Shown: one piece after another, positions 1 to 5,773 of the stretch
How the letters are laid out: each line of letters begins with the position of its first letter
Position numbering within the stretch: the stretch's first letter is position 1
NCBI GenBank assembly: GCA_002729275.1
Contig: PBTP01000038.1
Location: 29,591-35,363 of the forward strand
From: Roseibacillus sp.
GTDB taxonomy: Bacteria > Verrucomicrobiota > Verrucomicrobiia > Verrucomicrobiales > Akkermansiaceae
Direction: 5' to 3'
DNA: 5,773 nt
The notes under the pieces: generated by a model
What the model was told of the DNA's origin: nothing
Database searches by the model: none
Seen by the model: only the letters and a program-made list of their open reading frames with translations
Translations under genes and position numbers: made by a program

Positions 1-1558
1 TGAAAGTGAATCTGAGCCCATCGGCCGCCTGACCACCGGGGTCGACCAATATCTCGATCTTGTTTATGCTCATGTTGAGGATTGGGACACCGACACCAGT
101 ATCTCCTTTGTTGGGAAAACCAGAGAAGGTCTGCAGATCACCAAGACGTGGACGGTTGAAAAGCAGGAGGCCAGAGGCGCCTCTTCAGAAGATGAGGGCG
201 CGTCATTCAGGCTGAAGCTCAACTTGGAATTCGAGAATGCAGGGGAGGGCCCTTTGAACCTGCAGGATTATGGTCTCTTTGCAGGTTCAGCCGCGCCTCT
301 CTGGGAAGGGGAGTGGGACCGTCATATCACTCTGTTCTACCAGAAAGATGGCGACTACAAAAAACGCCGGGTAGTCAAGTTCAAGAAGGGGAAGAAGCCG
401 CACTTCAAGGAGGATGCAGGCGTGCTCGGATTTGCTGGAGTGAGTAATCAGTTCTTCGCCACCATCATCTCACCGGAGAATCCCTATGATGCGTGGGTCT
501 GGGGAGACCGAAGAGCGGTTCAATTGCCTGGGATCGCGGGTGGAGGCTCTGGAGAATCGATTCGGCTGGGAATGAGTTTGCCCGAAAAAAAGCTGACGCC
601 TGGAGGTGATAACAAGGAGGCTCTAACCTTCGACGTATATATCGGACCCAAAAACAGTCGTCTTCTTGGTCAGACTGGGGAGAAGCACGATCGGGATTAT
701 GCAAAGGTCATGAACTACGGGTTATTCAGCCCGATCAGCAAGTTTCTAAACTGGCTTCTGAATGGGTTGTTTTCGAAAATCTTCTCCAAGGTTTCAGATT
801 CGTGGGGATGGGGTTTCTCCATTGTAGTGCTGACCATCATTATCCGGGGGGCGATGTGGCCCCTGCAGAACAAGTCGACCCGCGCCATGAAGCGGATGTC
901 GAAGTTACAGCCGGAGATTAAGGAGCTTCGTGAGAAGTATGCGGATGATCCCAATCGGCAGAATCAGGAGATGATGAAAATGTATCGGGATTATGGGATT
1001 AATCCCCTGGGAGGGTGTTTGCCCCTGCTGGTGCAGATCCCGATCTTCTTCGGATTCTATATCATGCTCCAGTATGCCGTTGAGCTTCGGCAGCAGCCTT
1101 TCCTCTGGGTTGAGGACCTTGCTCTACCGGATACGGTGGCAACCTTGCCCTTCGCTATTCCTTTTCTAGGTGAGGGCGTGAATCTTCTGCCGATTGTCAT
1201 GGCGGTCACGATGGTGCTCCAGATGGCGCTAACGCCGAAGACGGGGGATAAGATGCAGCGTCGTCTCTTCATGATGATGCCGGTCATCTTCTTTTTCTTC
1301 TGCTACAACTTTGCCTCTGCCCTTGCGCTCTATTGGACCACCTCCAACATCTTCGCCATCGTCCAGATGCTCATCACCCGGCGCCTGCCTGACCCGGAGC
1401 TCAAAAAGAAGAGGGGTGCCGCAAAAAAGGGGTTTTTCCAAAAACTACAGGAGCGGGCCGAGGAGGCCCAGAAGACGCAAAAGGCGATGAGGTCCCGACA
1501 GATGGGAGGACAAGGACCCAAAAAGCCGAAAAAAAGAGGTCCTCGGACTGGAGGGTAG
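1..1558 (+). CDS. yidC: Membrane protein insertase YidC/Oxa1 family, 5' end missing
   Basis: YidC inserts and folds inner-membrane proteins, alone or with the Sec translocon. The reading frame is open from base 2 and gives 518 visible residues up to a TAG stop; the first transmembrane helix and the start of the periplasmic P1 domain lie outside the window. Visible residues 1-235 are the beta-rich periplasmic domain (NQFFATIISP at about 149-158). The conserved insertase core follows: TM2 at about 268-288 with the hydrophilic-groove arginine at 282 (in IIIRGAMWPLQ), a cytoplasmic helical hairpin at about 290-338 ending in INPLGGCLPLL, and further membrane helices at about 339-362, 394-412 and 424-461 (ALYWTTSNIF). 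After the last helix comes a tail of about 57 residues rich in Lys, Arg and Gln (about 462-518), longer than in E. coli YidC. A TTG at 224 is not a real start because P1 sequence continues upstream. Identity is secure; the true start cannot be seen. Confidence 0.96.
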   Translation, partial: ESESEPIGRLTTGVDQYLDLVYAHVEDWDTDTSISFVGKTREGLQITKTWTVEKQEARGASSEDEGASFRLKLNLEFENAGEGPLNLQDYGLFAGSAAPLWEGEWDRHITLFYQKDGDYKKRRVVKFKKGKKPHFKEDAGVLGFAGVSNQFFATIISPENPYDAWVWGDRRAVQLPGIAGGGSGESIRLGMSLPEKKLTPGGDNKEALTFDVYIGPKNSRLLGQTGEKHDRDYAKVMNYGLFSPISKFLNWLLNGLFSKIFSKVSDSWGWGFSIVVLTIIIRGAMWPLQNKSTRAMKRMSKLQPEIKELREKYADDPNRQNQEMMKMYRDYGINPLGGCLPLLVQIPIFFGFYIMLQYAVELRQQPFLWVEDLALPDTVATLPFAIPFLGEGVNLLPIVMAVTMVLQMALTPKTGDKMQRRLFMMMPVIFFFFCYNFASALALYWTTSNIFAIVQMLITRRLPDPELKKKRGAAKKGFFQKLQERAEEAQKTQKAMRSRQMGGQGPKKPKKRGPRTGG

Positions 1559-1637
1559 AATGCTTTTCTCCTCCCGGAAATTCCCATAAGGGACATACGA
1601 GTTTCATACCTAGCTTGACCGGGCGGCTCCGGATCCT

Positions 1638-1644
1638 AAGGTGG
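1638..1644 (+). promoter_or_regulatory. Ribosome binding site of the KH-R3H gene
   Basis: AAGGTGG lies 4 bases before the ATG at 1649 and is the best Shine-Dalgarno-like sequence among the + strand genes here. It supports the ATG at 1649 as the start. The rest of the 90-base gap after yidC contains no convincing terminator, so co-transcription with yidC is plausible. Confidence 0.55.
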
Positions 1645-1648
1645 CGCC

Positions 1649-2101
1649 ATGGAAGCGCTCTCTGAAGGTCACCAAATTCTTGAATCCATGGTGACTCAGC
1701 TCGGGTTCAACGTGACGATCGAGGAGGAAGAGAGCGAAGAAGGAGGATGCCTTCAGATCCTGACAGAGGAAAGTGGCCTGCTGATCGGGAAGCACGGCGA
1801 CCGGTTAGACGACCTCCAGTATCTTGTGAACCGGATCCTTCAGAAAAAGGTTCAGGATCCTCCCCGTATTCGCGTCGATTGCGATCATTTCAGGGTGAGA
1901 CAGGAAGAGAAGCTGATTGCTACTGCCAGAGACTTGGCTGACAAGGCGAAGGAGAGTGGGAAGCCCATGAAAATGAGACCGCTGAACGCGTATCATCGTC
2001 GTATCGTTCACAATGCGCTAGTTGATGATGACGAGATCGAGACGGTTTCCCCGCGGAGTGACGAGCGGCTCAAGCGTATCGTCATCCAGCCAGTCTCCTG
2101 A
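1649..2101 (+). CDS. KH-R3H single-stranded nucleic-acid-binding protein, KhpB/Jag-like
   Basis: This 150-residue protein is a cytoplasmic RNA-binding protein of the KhpB/EloR/Jag type. A KH domain occupies about residues 5-80; its GxxG nucleic-acid loop is GKHG at 47-50 in the context LLIGKHGDRLDDLQYLVNRI. An R3H domain covers about 85-148, with the Arg-x3-His signature at R117 and H121 in RPLNAYHRRIVHNAL, and the usual C-terminal strand RLKRIVIQPV. The N-terminal Jag-N domain and linker of Firmicutes KhpB are absent, which explains the short length. The gene follows yidC by 90 bases in the same direction, the order known from spoIIIJ-jag in Firmicutes. In Gram-positives KhpB binds many RNAs and affects cell elongation and division; the role of this short form is not established, so carrying that function over is inference. 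The domain call is secure. Confidence 0.93.
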   Translation: MEALSEGHQILESMVTQLGFNVTIEEEESEEGGCLQILTEESGLLIGKHGDRLDDLQYLVNRILQKKVQDPPRIRVDCDHFRVRQEEKLIATARDLADKAKESGKPMKMRPLNAYHRRIVHNALVDDDEIETVSPRSDERLKRIVIQPVS

Positions 2102-2164
2102 GAGAGAAGGCCTCCTGAACAGGGAGGATAGCGAGGGCTCCAAGGATCACTACCCAGACGAAAC

Positions 2165-2515
2165 ATGGAAACGCATCGCCTCGTCCTGCCGGAAGATCTC
2201 AACCAGTATGGTTTCCTGTTTGGAGGACGGCTTCTTCGATGGGTAGATGAGGCAAGCTGGATTGCGGCCAGCCTGGATTTTCCATCCTGCCGATTTGTGA
2301 CCATCGGGATGGATGAAGTGGTATTTCGTCACAGCGTCAGAGAGGGTACTATTATCTCAATCCGCTCGGAGCAACAGAAGGTAGGGGAGACCTCGGCAAC
2401 CTATAAAGTGACGGTGTGTGTTGGTAGGATGGGTGAGGGAGATCCCATATTTACGACCCGCGTTACCTTTGTGAATGTGGACGAAAATGGATCCAAGCGA
2501 TCTATCGGGGCGTGA
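2165..2515 (+). CDS. Hotdog-fold acyl-CoA thioesterase
   Basis: This 116-residue protein resembles single-domain hotdog acyl-CoA thioesterases (4HBT/YciA-like), which hydrolyse acyl-CoA to free acid and CoA in the cytoplasm, usually as oligomers. The diagnostic segment is LNQYGFLFGGRLLRWVDEAS at residues 12-31: N13, G16, the FGG at 19-21 and D28, the acidic residue on the central helix expected to be catalytic. A beta-strand segment FVTIGMDEVVFRHSV (44-58) follows, as in the family. The ATG at 2165 is the only plausible start, because the frame has an in-frame TAG at 2129 and no ATG, GTG or TTG between. No good Shine-Dalgarno sequence precedes it: AAGGAT lies 17 bases away. It sits 63 bases after the KH-R3H gene and 3 bases before the FAD enzyme gene. 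The acyl substrate cannot be read from the sequence. Confidence 0.87.
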   Translation: METHRLVLPEDLNQYGFLFGGRLLRWVDEASWIAASLDFPSCRFVTIGMDEVVFRHSVREGTIISIRSEQQKVGETSATYKVTVCVGRMGEGDPIFTTRVTFVNVDENGSKRSIGA

Positions 2516-2518
2516 GAG

Positions 2519-4102
2519 ATGGCGAGGTCCCAAGAGGTTGATGTCACTCTGGCATTAGAGAAGCTTGATGACCAGGAGGCGTGGCGACGAGCTGTAGCGC
2601 GTAAGATCGGCATCAAGCCTGGCCGAGTGGCGAGCGTAGAGCTACTTAAGAAGTCGGTCGATGCCAGGAAGTTTCCTGTGCGCTTCAAATTGCGACTTCT
2701 TGTCGGGGTGGATGAGGAAATACCTGCGGAAAAACTAGTAGTGCCATCCTTTCCCCGGGCTTCTGAGAATGCCCGCCGAGTTCTGGTTGTCGGTTGTGGT
2801 CCCGCTGGGATGTTTGCGGCCCTTCGCTGTCTTCAGCTGGGGTTATGCCCGATCATTCTCGAGCGAGGGAAGGATGCGTCTGCCCGCCGATTTGACCTTG
2901 CCCCGCTCCTGCGGCAAGGCAGGGTGATTCAGGACTCAAACTACTGTTTTGGAGAGGGGGGAGCTGGGACTTTTTCAGACGGAAAACTATATACCCGCGC
3001 CACCAAGAGAGGGCCCGTGCGTGAAATATATGAAATTCTGGTAGCTCATGGGGCCCCTCCCGAGATCCTTACCGAGGCCCATCCTCATATCGGGTCCAAC
3101 CTTCTCCCGAATGTCGTCAAGTCATTGCGAGAAACGATTCTTGCAGCAGGTGGAGAGGTTCATTTTGGGAGCAAGGTGACGGATCTTCTCATGGAAAAAA
3201 GTTCCATGCGGCTGGTGGGAGTCATTACAGCCGATGGACATGAGTTTCGTGGAGAAGGTGTCATTCTTGCCACGGGGCATTCCGCGAGAGACATCTATTC
3301 CATTTTAATGCGGAACGGCGTTGCTCTCGAGCAAAAGCCTTTTGCGATGGGAGTGCGCATTGAACATCCCCAGCCCTTGATCGATGGGATCCAGTATCAT
3401 CTCCGTGGAGACAAGAGGCGGCCAGATCCGCTTCCCGCTGCTCGCTACCGGCTTGCAACGACGGTCAAGGGACGCAGCGTGCACTCATTCTGCATGTGCC
3501 CGGGAGGGTTTATTGTTCCCTGTGCAACGGAGGATGATGAGGTGGTTGTCAATGGGATGTCGCTTTCACGAAGAGACTCCCCTTATGCGAACAGTGGCAT
3601 TGTTGTCGGAGTTGATCCCGATGATACTTCGCCATGGCGGGAAGAACATGGGGTTCTCGCGGGGATAGGGCTTCAATTGGAGGTAGAGCGTTCTGCAAAG
3701 AAGGCAGGTGGAGGGGGGCAGGCGGCTCCTGCTCAGAGGATGGTGGATTTCCTGGGGCGGCGCTATTCACAGGATCTGCCCGGGACCAGCTATTTTCCCG
3801 GTGTGCGTGCTGCGCGTCTGGACCAGATTCTTCCAGAATTCATCGCGAATTCGTTGAGAAAGGGTCTTCTCCGGTTTAGCAAATCGATGAAGGGCTATCT
3901 CAGTGACGAGGCTCTTCTAGTGGGGTTTGAGACTCGAAGCAGTTCTCCTGTTCGCGTGCCACGCGACAAGGAGAGTTTGCAGCATCCCGGGGTCAGAGGG
4001 CTCTTCCCCTGTGGAGAGGGTGCCGGCTACGCGGGTGGTATCGTGTCGGCGGCCCTGGATGGGCGCAGGAGTGCCGAAGCGGTATCAGAGATGGTGAAGT
4101 GA
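2519..4102 (+). CDS. FAD-dependent dehydrogenase, COG2509 type
   Basis: This 527-residue flavoprotein matches the pattern of COG2509, uncharacterised FAD-dependent dehydrogenases. Residues 1-85 form a small N-terminal domain typical of this family. The FAD Rossmann motif follows: VLVVGCGPAGMFAALR at 88-103 with GCGPAG at 92-97 and the ribose-binding acidic residue E115 (in IILERG). A family-characteristic stretch is NYCFGEGGAGTFSDGKLYTR at 141-160. The second nucleotide-fold signature is ILATGHSARD at 249-258, and the C-terminal FAD-contact motif is FPCGEGAGYAGGIVSAALDG at 496-515. Length is normal and I see no frameshift. The ATG lies 3 bases after the thioesterase stop with only a weak purine run (GAGAG) ahead, which suggests translational coupling. 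No signal peptide is seen, so it should be cytoplasmic. Physiological substrate and electron acceptor are unknown for the family; the flavoprotein assignment is secure, the reaction is not. Confidence 0.9.
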   Translation: MARSQEVDVTLALEKLDDQEAWRRAVARKIGIKPGRVASVELLKKSVDARKFPVRFKLRLLVGVDEEIPAEKLVVPSFPRASENARRVLVVGCGPAGMFAALRCLQLGLCPIILERGKDASARRFDLAPLLRQGRVIQDSNYCFGEGGAGTFSDGKLYTRATKRGPVREIYEILVAHGAPPEILTEAHPHIGSNLLPNVVKSLRETILAAGGEVHFGSKVTDLLMEKSSMRLVGVITADGHEFRGEGVILATGHSARDIYSILMRNGVALEQKPFAMGVRIEHPQPLIDGIQYHLRGDKRRPDPLPAARYRLATTVKGRSVHSFCMCPGGFIVPCATEDDEVVVNGMSLSRRDSPYANSGIVVGVDPDDTSPWREEHGVLAGIGLQLEVERSAKKAGGGGQAAPAQRMVDFLGRRYSQDLPGTSYFPGVRAARLDQILPEFIANSLRKGLLRFSKSMKGYLSDEALLVGFETRSSSPVRVPRDKESLQHPGVRGLFPCGEGAGYAGGIVSAALDGRRSAEAVSEMVK

Positions 4103-4115
4103 AGCAGGGGACCTT

Positions 4116-4154
4116 CCCGGGTGCTCTTTGGGCAGTCCGTTGAGACAGCACGGG
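4116..4154 (+). terminator. Imperfect hairpin after the FAD enzyme gene
   Basis: CCCGGGTGCT (4116-4125) can pair with AGCACGGG (4147-4154) if a two-base GG bulge is allowed, leaving a loop of about 21 bases. No run of T follows, so it is not a classical intrinsic terminator. It could be a weak terminator or an mRNA 3'-end structure, or chance. Confidence 0.2.
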
Positions 4155-4169
4155 AGCTGAAGTTATTGT
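4140..4169 (+). promoter_or_regulatory. Candidate sigma-70-like promoter for the EVE gene
   Basis: TTGAGA (4140-4145, five of six to the consensus) and TATTGT (4164-4169, four of six) are separated by 18 bases. Transcription would start near 4176, about 25 bases before the ATG at 4201, leaving room for the AGGG ribosome site. The -35 element falls in the loop of the preceding imperfect hairpin. Judged by eye only. Confidence 0.33.
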
Positions 4170-4190
4170 GTGGTCCTCATAACCGGAGTA

Positions 4191-4194
4191 AGGG
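4191..4194 (+). promoter_or_regulatory. Ribosome binding site that favours the ATG at 4201
   Basis: AGGG at 4191-4194 stands 6 bases before the ATG at 4201. A competing GGAG at 4185-4188 stands 6 bases before an in-frame TTG at 4195, which would add only two residues. The ATG is preferred because EVE proteins typically begin with Met followed directly by x-Tyr-Trp-Leu. Confidence 0.45.
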
Positions 4195-4200
4195 TTGGGC

Positions 4201-4668
4201 ATGAAATACTGGCTCATCAAGTCCGAGCCCCATGTTTATGGAATCAAGCAGCTTAAAAAAGAGAAGCGTGCTGAGTGGGATGGGGTTCGAAATTATCAAG
4301 CGCGTAACATGATGCGGGACGACATGAAGATCGGAGATCTGGCTCTTTATTATCATTCCAACTGCGCCTCGCCCGGGGTTGTTGGTATCGCACGAGTGGT
4401 CAGTGAGCCTTACCCTGATCCAACCCAATTCCAGAAGCGTTCAAAGTATTATGATGCGAAATCAAAGAAGGAGGATCCTCGATGGGTCCTAGTGGACTTT
4501 GAGTTTGTGGCAGAGCTGTCCGAGGAAGTGAGTCTCTCCCTGATGAAGGAAGACCCGCGACTGGCTGGAATGCTATGCCTGAGAAAGGGAAACCGTCTCT
4601 CCATTACGCCTGTCGAGGGAAAGCACTTCCGGAGAGTGTGCAAGCTGGGTGGGTGGAAGCCGTCCTGA
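4201..4668 (+). CDS. Stand-alone EVE-domain protein (thymocyte nuclear protein 1-like)
   Basis: The 155-residue product is a single EVE domain across its full length, with family hallmarks in order: KYWLIKSEP at 2-10, the WDGVRNYQARNMMRD segment at 26-40, GDLALYYHSN at 45-54, GVVGIARVV at 59-67, and the closing RLSITPV at 132-138. The EVE fold is related to PUA and YTH domains and is thought to bind modified bases in DNA or RNA through an aromatic pocket; the conserved Trp and Tyr residues fit this, but the ligand here is unknown. No nuclease or ATPase domain is fused and no McrBC-like or methyltransferase gene adjoins it, so a restriction role is not supported by the window. It lies 98 bases after the FAD enzyme gene, probably with its own promoter, and converges on the tetR gene. 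Domain identity is secure; biological role is open. Confidence 0.93.
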   Translation: MKYWLIKSEPHVYGIKQLKKEKRAEWDGVRNYQARNMMRDDMKIGDLALYYHSNCASPGVVGIARVVSEPYPDPTQFQKRSKYYDAKSKKEDPRWVLVDFEFVAELSEEVSLSLMKEDPRLAGMLCLRKGNRLSITPVEGKHFRRVCKLGGWKPS

Positions 4669-4741
4669 ATCCTGAGTAAAGAGCCCACGGAGGAGGTGGT
4701 GTGCCTGTTCCTGAATGCTCTCCGGGGTCTTAGTGGTAAAT

Positions 4742-4766
4742 GGCCCCGGGGCCCGCGAGATGGCCC
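4742..4766. repeat. GC-rich palindrome between convergent genes
   Basis: GGCCCCGGGGCC at 4742-4753 is a perfect 12-base palindrome. Part of it can alternatively pair as GGGCC (4749-4753) with GGCCC (4762-4766) across an 8-base loop. It lies directly beyond the TetR stop codon and 73 bases after the EVE stop, where a shared terminator would be expected. There is no strong T run on either side (only ATTTA on the - strand), so a terminator role is uncertain. Confidence 0.4.
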
Positions 4767-5396
4767 TCACGGGGTCCGCGAGGCGCTAAGAGAATCGAGA
4801 TGATTCTGCCCGGTGTGAATGCAGGCACGTAAAAAGGTGATATCCTGGTCAACTTTCCCAACGCTCGCCCCGCCCTCCATGATTGCGACAAGGAAAGAGG
4901 CTTCATCGGATGGTTCGATATCGGAGCGAACGATAGATTTTTTCTGCCCGCGCTCGAGGGCATCACGGATGGATTCGCACCAGATTTCATAGATACTGCA
5001 GAGGCGCGTTCTAAATCCCTCATCGAGGGGTGACATCTCTACTGCGAAGTTACAAATCGGACTGCCGTTAAAAAGGAATCCGGTTTCCGCTACTTCCCCT
5101 TCAACTCGTTTTAGAAACCGCTGCAGAATATCCCTCAGGGTGCCCAGGGGATCTTCTCCTTTTTCAAGGGGCTCGACCCACCAGTTCTTGATGGCCGGAA
5201 CCATCAGTTCGTCGAGCACGGCGTATCCCAGCTCATTCTTCCCAGTAAAGTGGTGGAAGAGGGCGCCTTTGGTGATACCCGCAGCGTCTACGATGCGATT
5301 GATGCTCCCTCCTTGGAATCCATGGCGATAAAATTCGCGATAGCTGGCTTCCAGGATTTTGCGTCGGGTCCGCTTGGGATCACGCACACGGGGCAT
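4767..5396 (-). CDS. TetR/AcrR-family transcriptional regulator
   Basis: This 209-residue protein is a one-component repressor of the TetR type, acting as a dimer on DNA. The N-terminal DNA-binding domain spans about residues 7-58: helix 1 in TRRKILEASYREFYRHGFQG, then the helix-turn-helix SINRIVDAAGITKGALFHHF at 31-50 followed by the family GKNELGYAVLDE. The C-terminal ligand and dimer domain contains NGSPICNFAVEMSPLDEGFR at 110-129, resembling the GCPxxN-type motif of LmrA/YxaF-like TetR proteins, which often sense small hydrophobic compounds. The ATG at 5396 is the start: an ATG 15 bases upstream runs into TAG at once. Only a weak AGG lies 8 bases before it. An imperfect palindrome 12 bases upstream may be its own operator. 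The S9 peptidase gene precedes it on the same strand by 92 bases and is the nearest candidate target. Ligand unknown. Confidence 0.93.
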   Translation of the reverse strand: MPRVRDPKRTRRKILEASYREFYRHGFQGGSINRIVDAAGITKGALFHHFTGKNELGYAVLDELMVPAIKNWWVEPLEKGEDPLGTLRDILQRFLKRVEGEVAETGFLFNGSPICNFAVEMSPLDEGFRTRLCSIYEIWCESIRDALERGQKKSIVRSDIEPSDEASFLVAIMEGGASVGKVDQDITFLRACIHTGQNHLDSLSASRTP

Positions 5397-5407
5397 ACCT
5401 CGAACCT

Positions 5408-5425
5408 ACATACCTGAAGGAATGT
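5408..5425. promoter_or_regulatory. Imperfect palindrome, candidate TetR operator
   Basis: ACATACCTGAAGGAATGT reads as two half-sites, ACATACCTG and the complement ACATTCCTT, matching at seven of nine positions. It sits 12 bases upstream of the tetR ATG, the usual place for autoregulation. Size and symmetry fit a TetR dimer, but it is a single copy judged by eye. Confidence 0.35.
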
Positions 5426-5488
5426 TGCAAGCGAGGCTTCCGCCTTGTTTTCGGGGTGCGCTTTGTGAAAGTCTTCAGGGAGGGGCGC

Positions 5489-5773
5489 TTAGCGAGGACC
5501 GGGAGGCATTTTTTCATGCAGGAATCGGGTCATTGTCTCGTAGAGGTGACGCCGTGCATTTTTCCCCTCTCGGATTGAATGGGTGCCTTGAGGGTAGGTC
5601 ATCATCGAGAAGGCCTTGTTGTGCTCGATGAGTTTGTCAACAAGCCGCAGATAGGTTTGGTAGTGGCAGTTATCGTCTGCAGCGCCATGGATTATCAGGA
5701 GGTTGCCTTTCAGGTTCTGGACAAAGTTGACTGGTGAGCCCTCGCGGAAGGCTTTGCGGTTTTCACTCGGAAG
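5489..5773 (-). CDS. S9 family (DPP IV type) serine peptidase, C-terminal end only
   Basis: The frame is open from the right window edge to a TAA at 5489-5491 and encodes 94 residues; no start codon is present because the gene begins outside the window. The fragment is the end of an alpha/beta-hydrolase domain of prolyl oligopeptidase family S9. GNLLIIHGAADDNCHYQ at visible residues 23-39 carries the likely catalytic Asp (D33), corresponding to the HGTADDNVH region of dipeptidyl peptidase IV. MMTYPQGTHSIREG at about 57-70 carries the catalytic His (H65), and RRHLYETMTRFLHEKM closes the last helix. The nucleophile Ser and the beta-propeller would lie upstream, beyond 5773. Such enzymes cleave dipeptides from peptide N-termini and are often periplasmic, but location cannot be judged here. 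The ending is intact and ordinary, so it is a normal gene cut by the window, not a pseudogene. Subfamily is probable, substrate unknown. Confidence 0.88.
   Translation of the reverse strand, partial: LPSENRKAFREGSPVNFVQNLKGNLLIIHGAADDNCHYQTYLRLVDKLIEHNKAFSMMTYPQGTHSIREGKNARRHLYETMTRFLHEKMPPGPR

Noticed and set aside
1582..1594. TCCC-ATAA-GGGA hairpin after yidC
   Set aside because: Only four to five base pairs and no T run; too weak for a terminator.
1615..1642. TTGACC with TAAGGT 16 bases later as a promoter for the KH-R3H gene
   Set aside because: The -10 matches only three of six and overlaps the ribosome site; transcription would begin at about the start codon. More likely the gene is read from yidC.
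2111..2127. CCTCC / GGAGG hairpin between the KH-R3H and thioesterase genes
   Set aside because: Five strong pairs, no T run, and it lies within a short gap between genes read in the same direction. It could hide a GGAGG but that is about 38 bases from the start codon, too far to matter.
4573..4770. Open frame of 65 codons on the - strand spanning the EVE end and the convergent gap
   Set aside because: It overlaps the well-supported EVE gene, has no recognisable domain and no ribosome site; a shadow frame.
5397..5488. Promoter for tetR on the - strand (TTGCAA near 5425-5430, TATGTA near 5407-5412)
   Set aside because: The two elements are only about 12 bases apart, too close for a sigma-70 promoter; no other convincing pair was found. 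The gene may be read from the peptidase gene.
5359..5631. Open frame of 90 codons on the + strand over the tetR start and peptidase end
   Set aside because: It is antisense to both the TetR N-terminus and the S9 peptidase C-terminus, which have clear family motifs, so it is a chance frame.
1..5773. CRISPR repeats, tRNA or rRNA genes, insertion-sequence ends, riboswitches
   Set aside because: No spaced direct repeats, cloverleaf-like sequence, rRNA motifs, transposase or terminal inverted repeats were recognised on either strand, and nearly all of the window is coding.

Overview
The window carries seven protein-coding genes, two of them cut by the window edges, and no RNA genes, mobile elements or CRISPR arrays that I can support. 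Moderately high GC, a YidC with a large periplasmic domain (so a Gram-negative type envelope) plus a long basic tail, and a yidC followed by a single KH-R3H protein together suggest a bacterium of the Planctomycetota-Verrucomicrobiota group, most likely Verrucomicrobiota. This is inferred from gene content and remembered sequence resemblance, not from a search.

Layout. Positions 1-4668 read on the + strand: the 3' part of yidC (membrane protein insertase), a KhpB/Jag-like KH-R3H RNA-binding protein, a small hotdog acyl-CoA thioesterase, a COG2509-type FAD-dependent dehydrogenase that starts 3 bases after the thioesterase stop, and a stand-alone EVE-domain protein. The 98-base gap before the EVE gene holds a plausible sigma-70-like promoter and an imperfect hairpin, so the EVE gene may be its own unit. 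Positions 4767-5773 read on the - strand: a TetR-family repressor and, upstream of it in the direction of transcription, the last 94 codons of an S9 (dipeptidyl-peptidase IV type) serine peptidase. The two blocks converge at about 4669-4766, where a GC-rich palindrome lies. No gene-free stretch exceeds 300 bases.

How the genes fit together. yidC and khpB form a recurrent pair that links membrane protein insertion with RNA binding. The thioesterase and FAD enzyme look like a translationally coupled pair of unknown joint role. The TetR gene has an imperfect palindrome just ahead of its start codon that could be its own operator. I see no strong sign of a new defence or mobile system; the region looks like conserved chromosomal housekeeping and accessory metabolism. 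The best leads are the YidC tail, the thioesterase/COG2509 pair and the TetR operator candidate.
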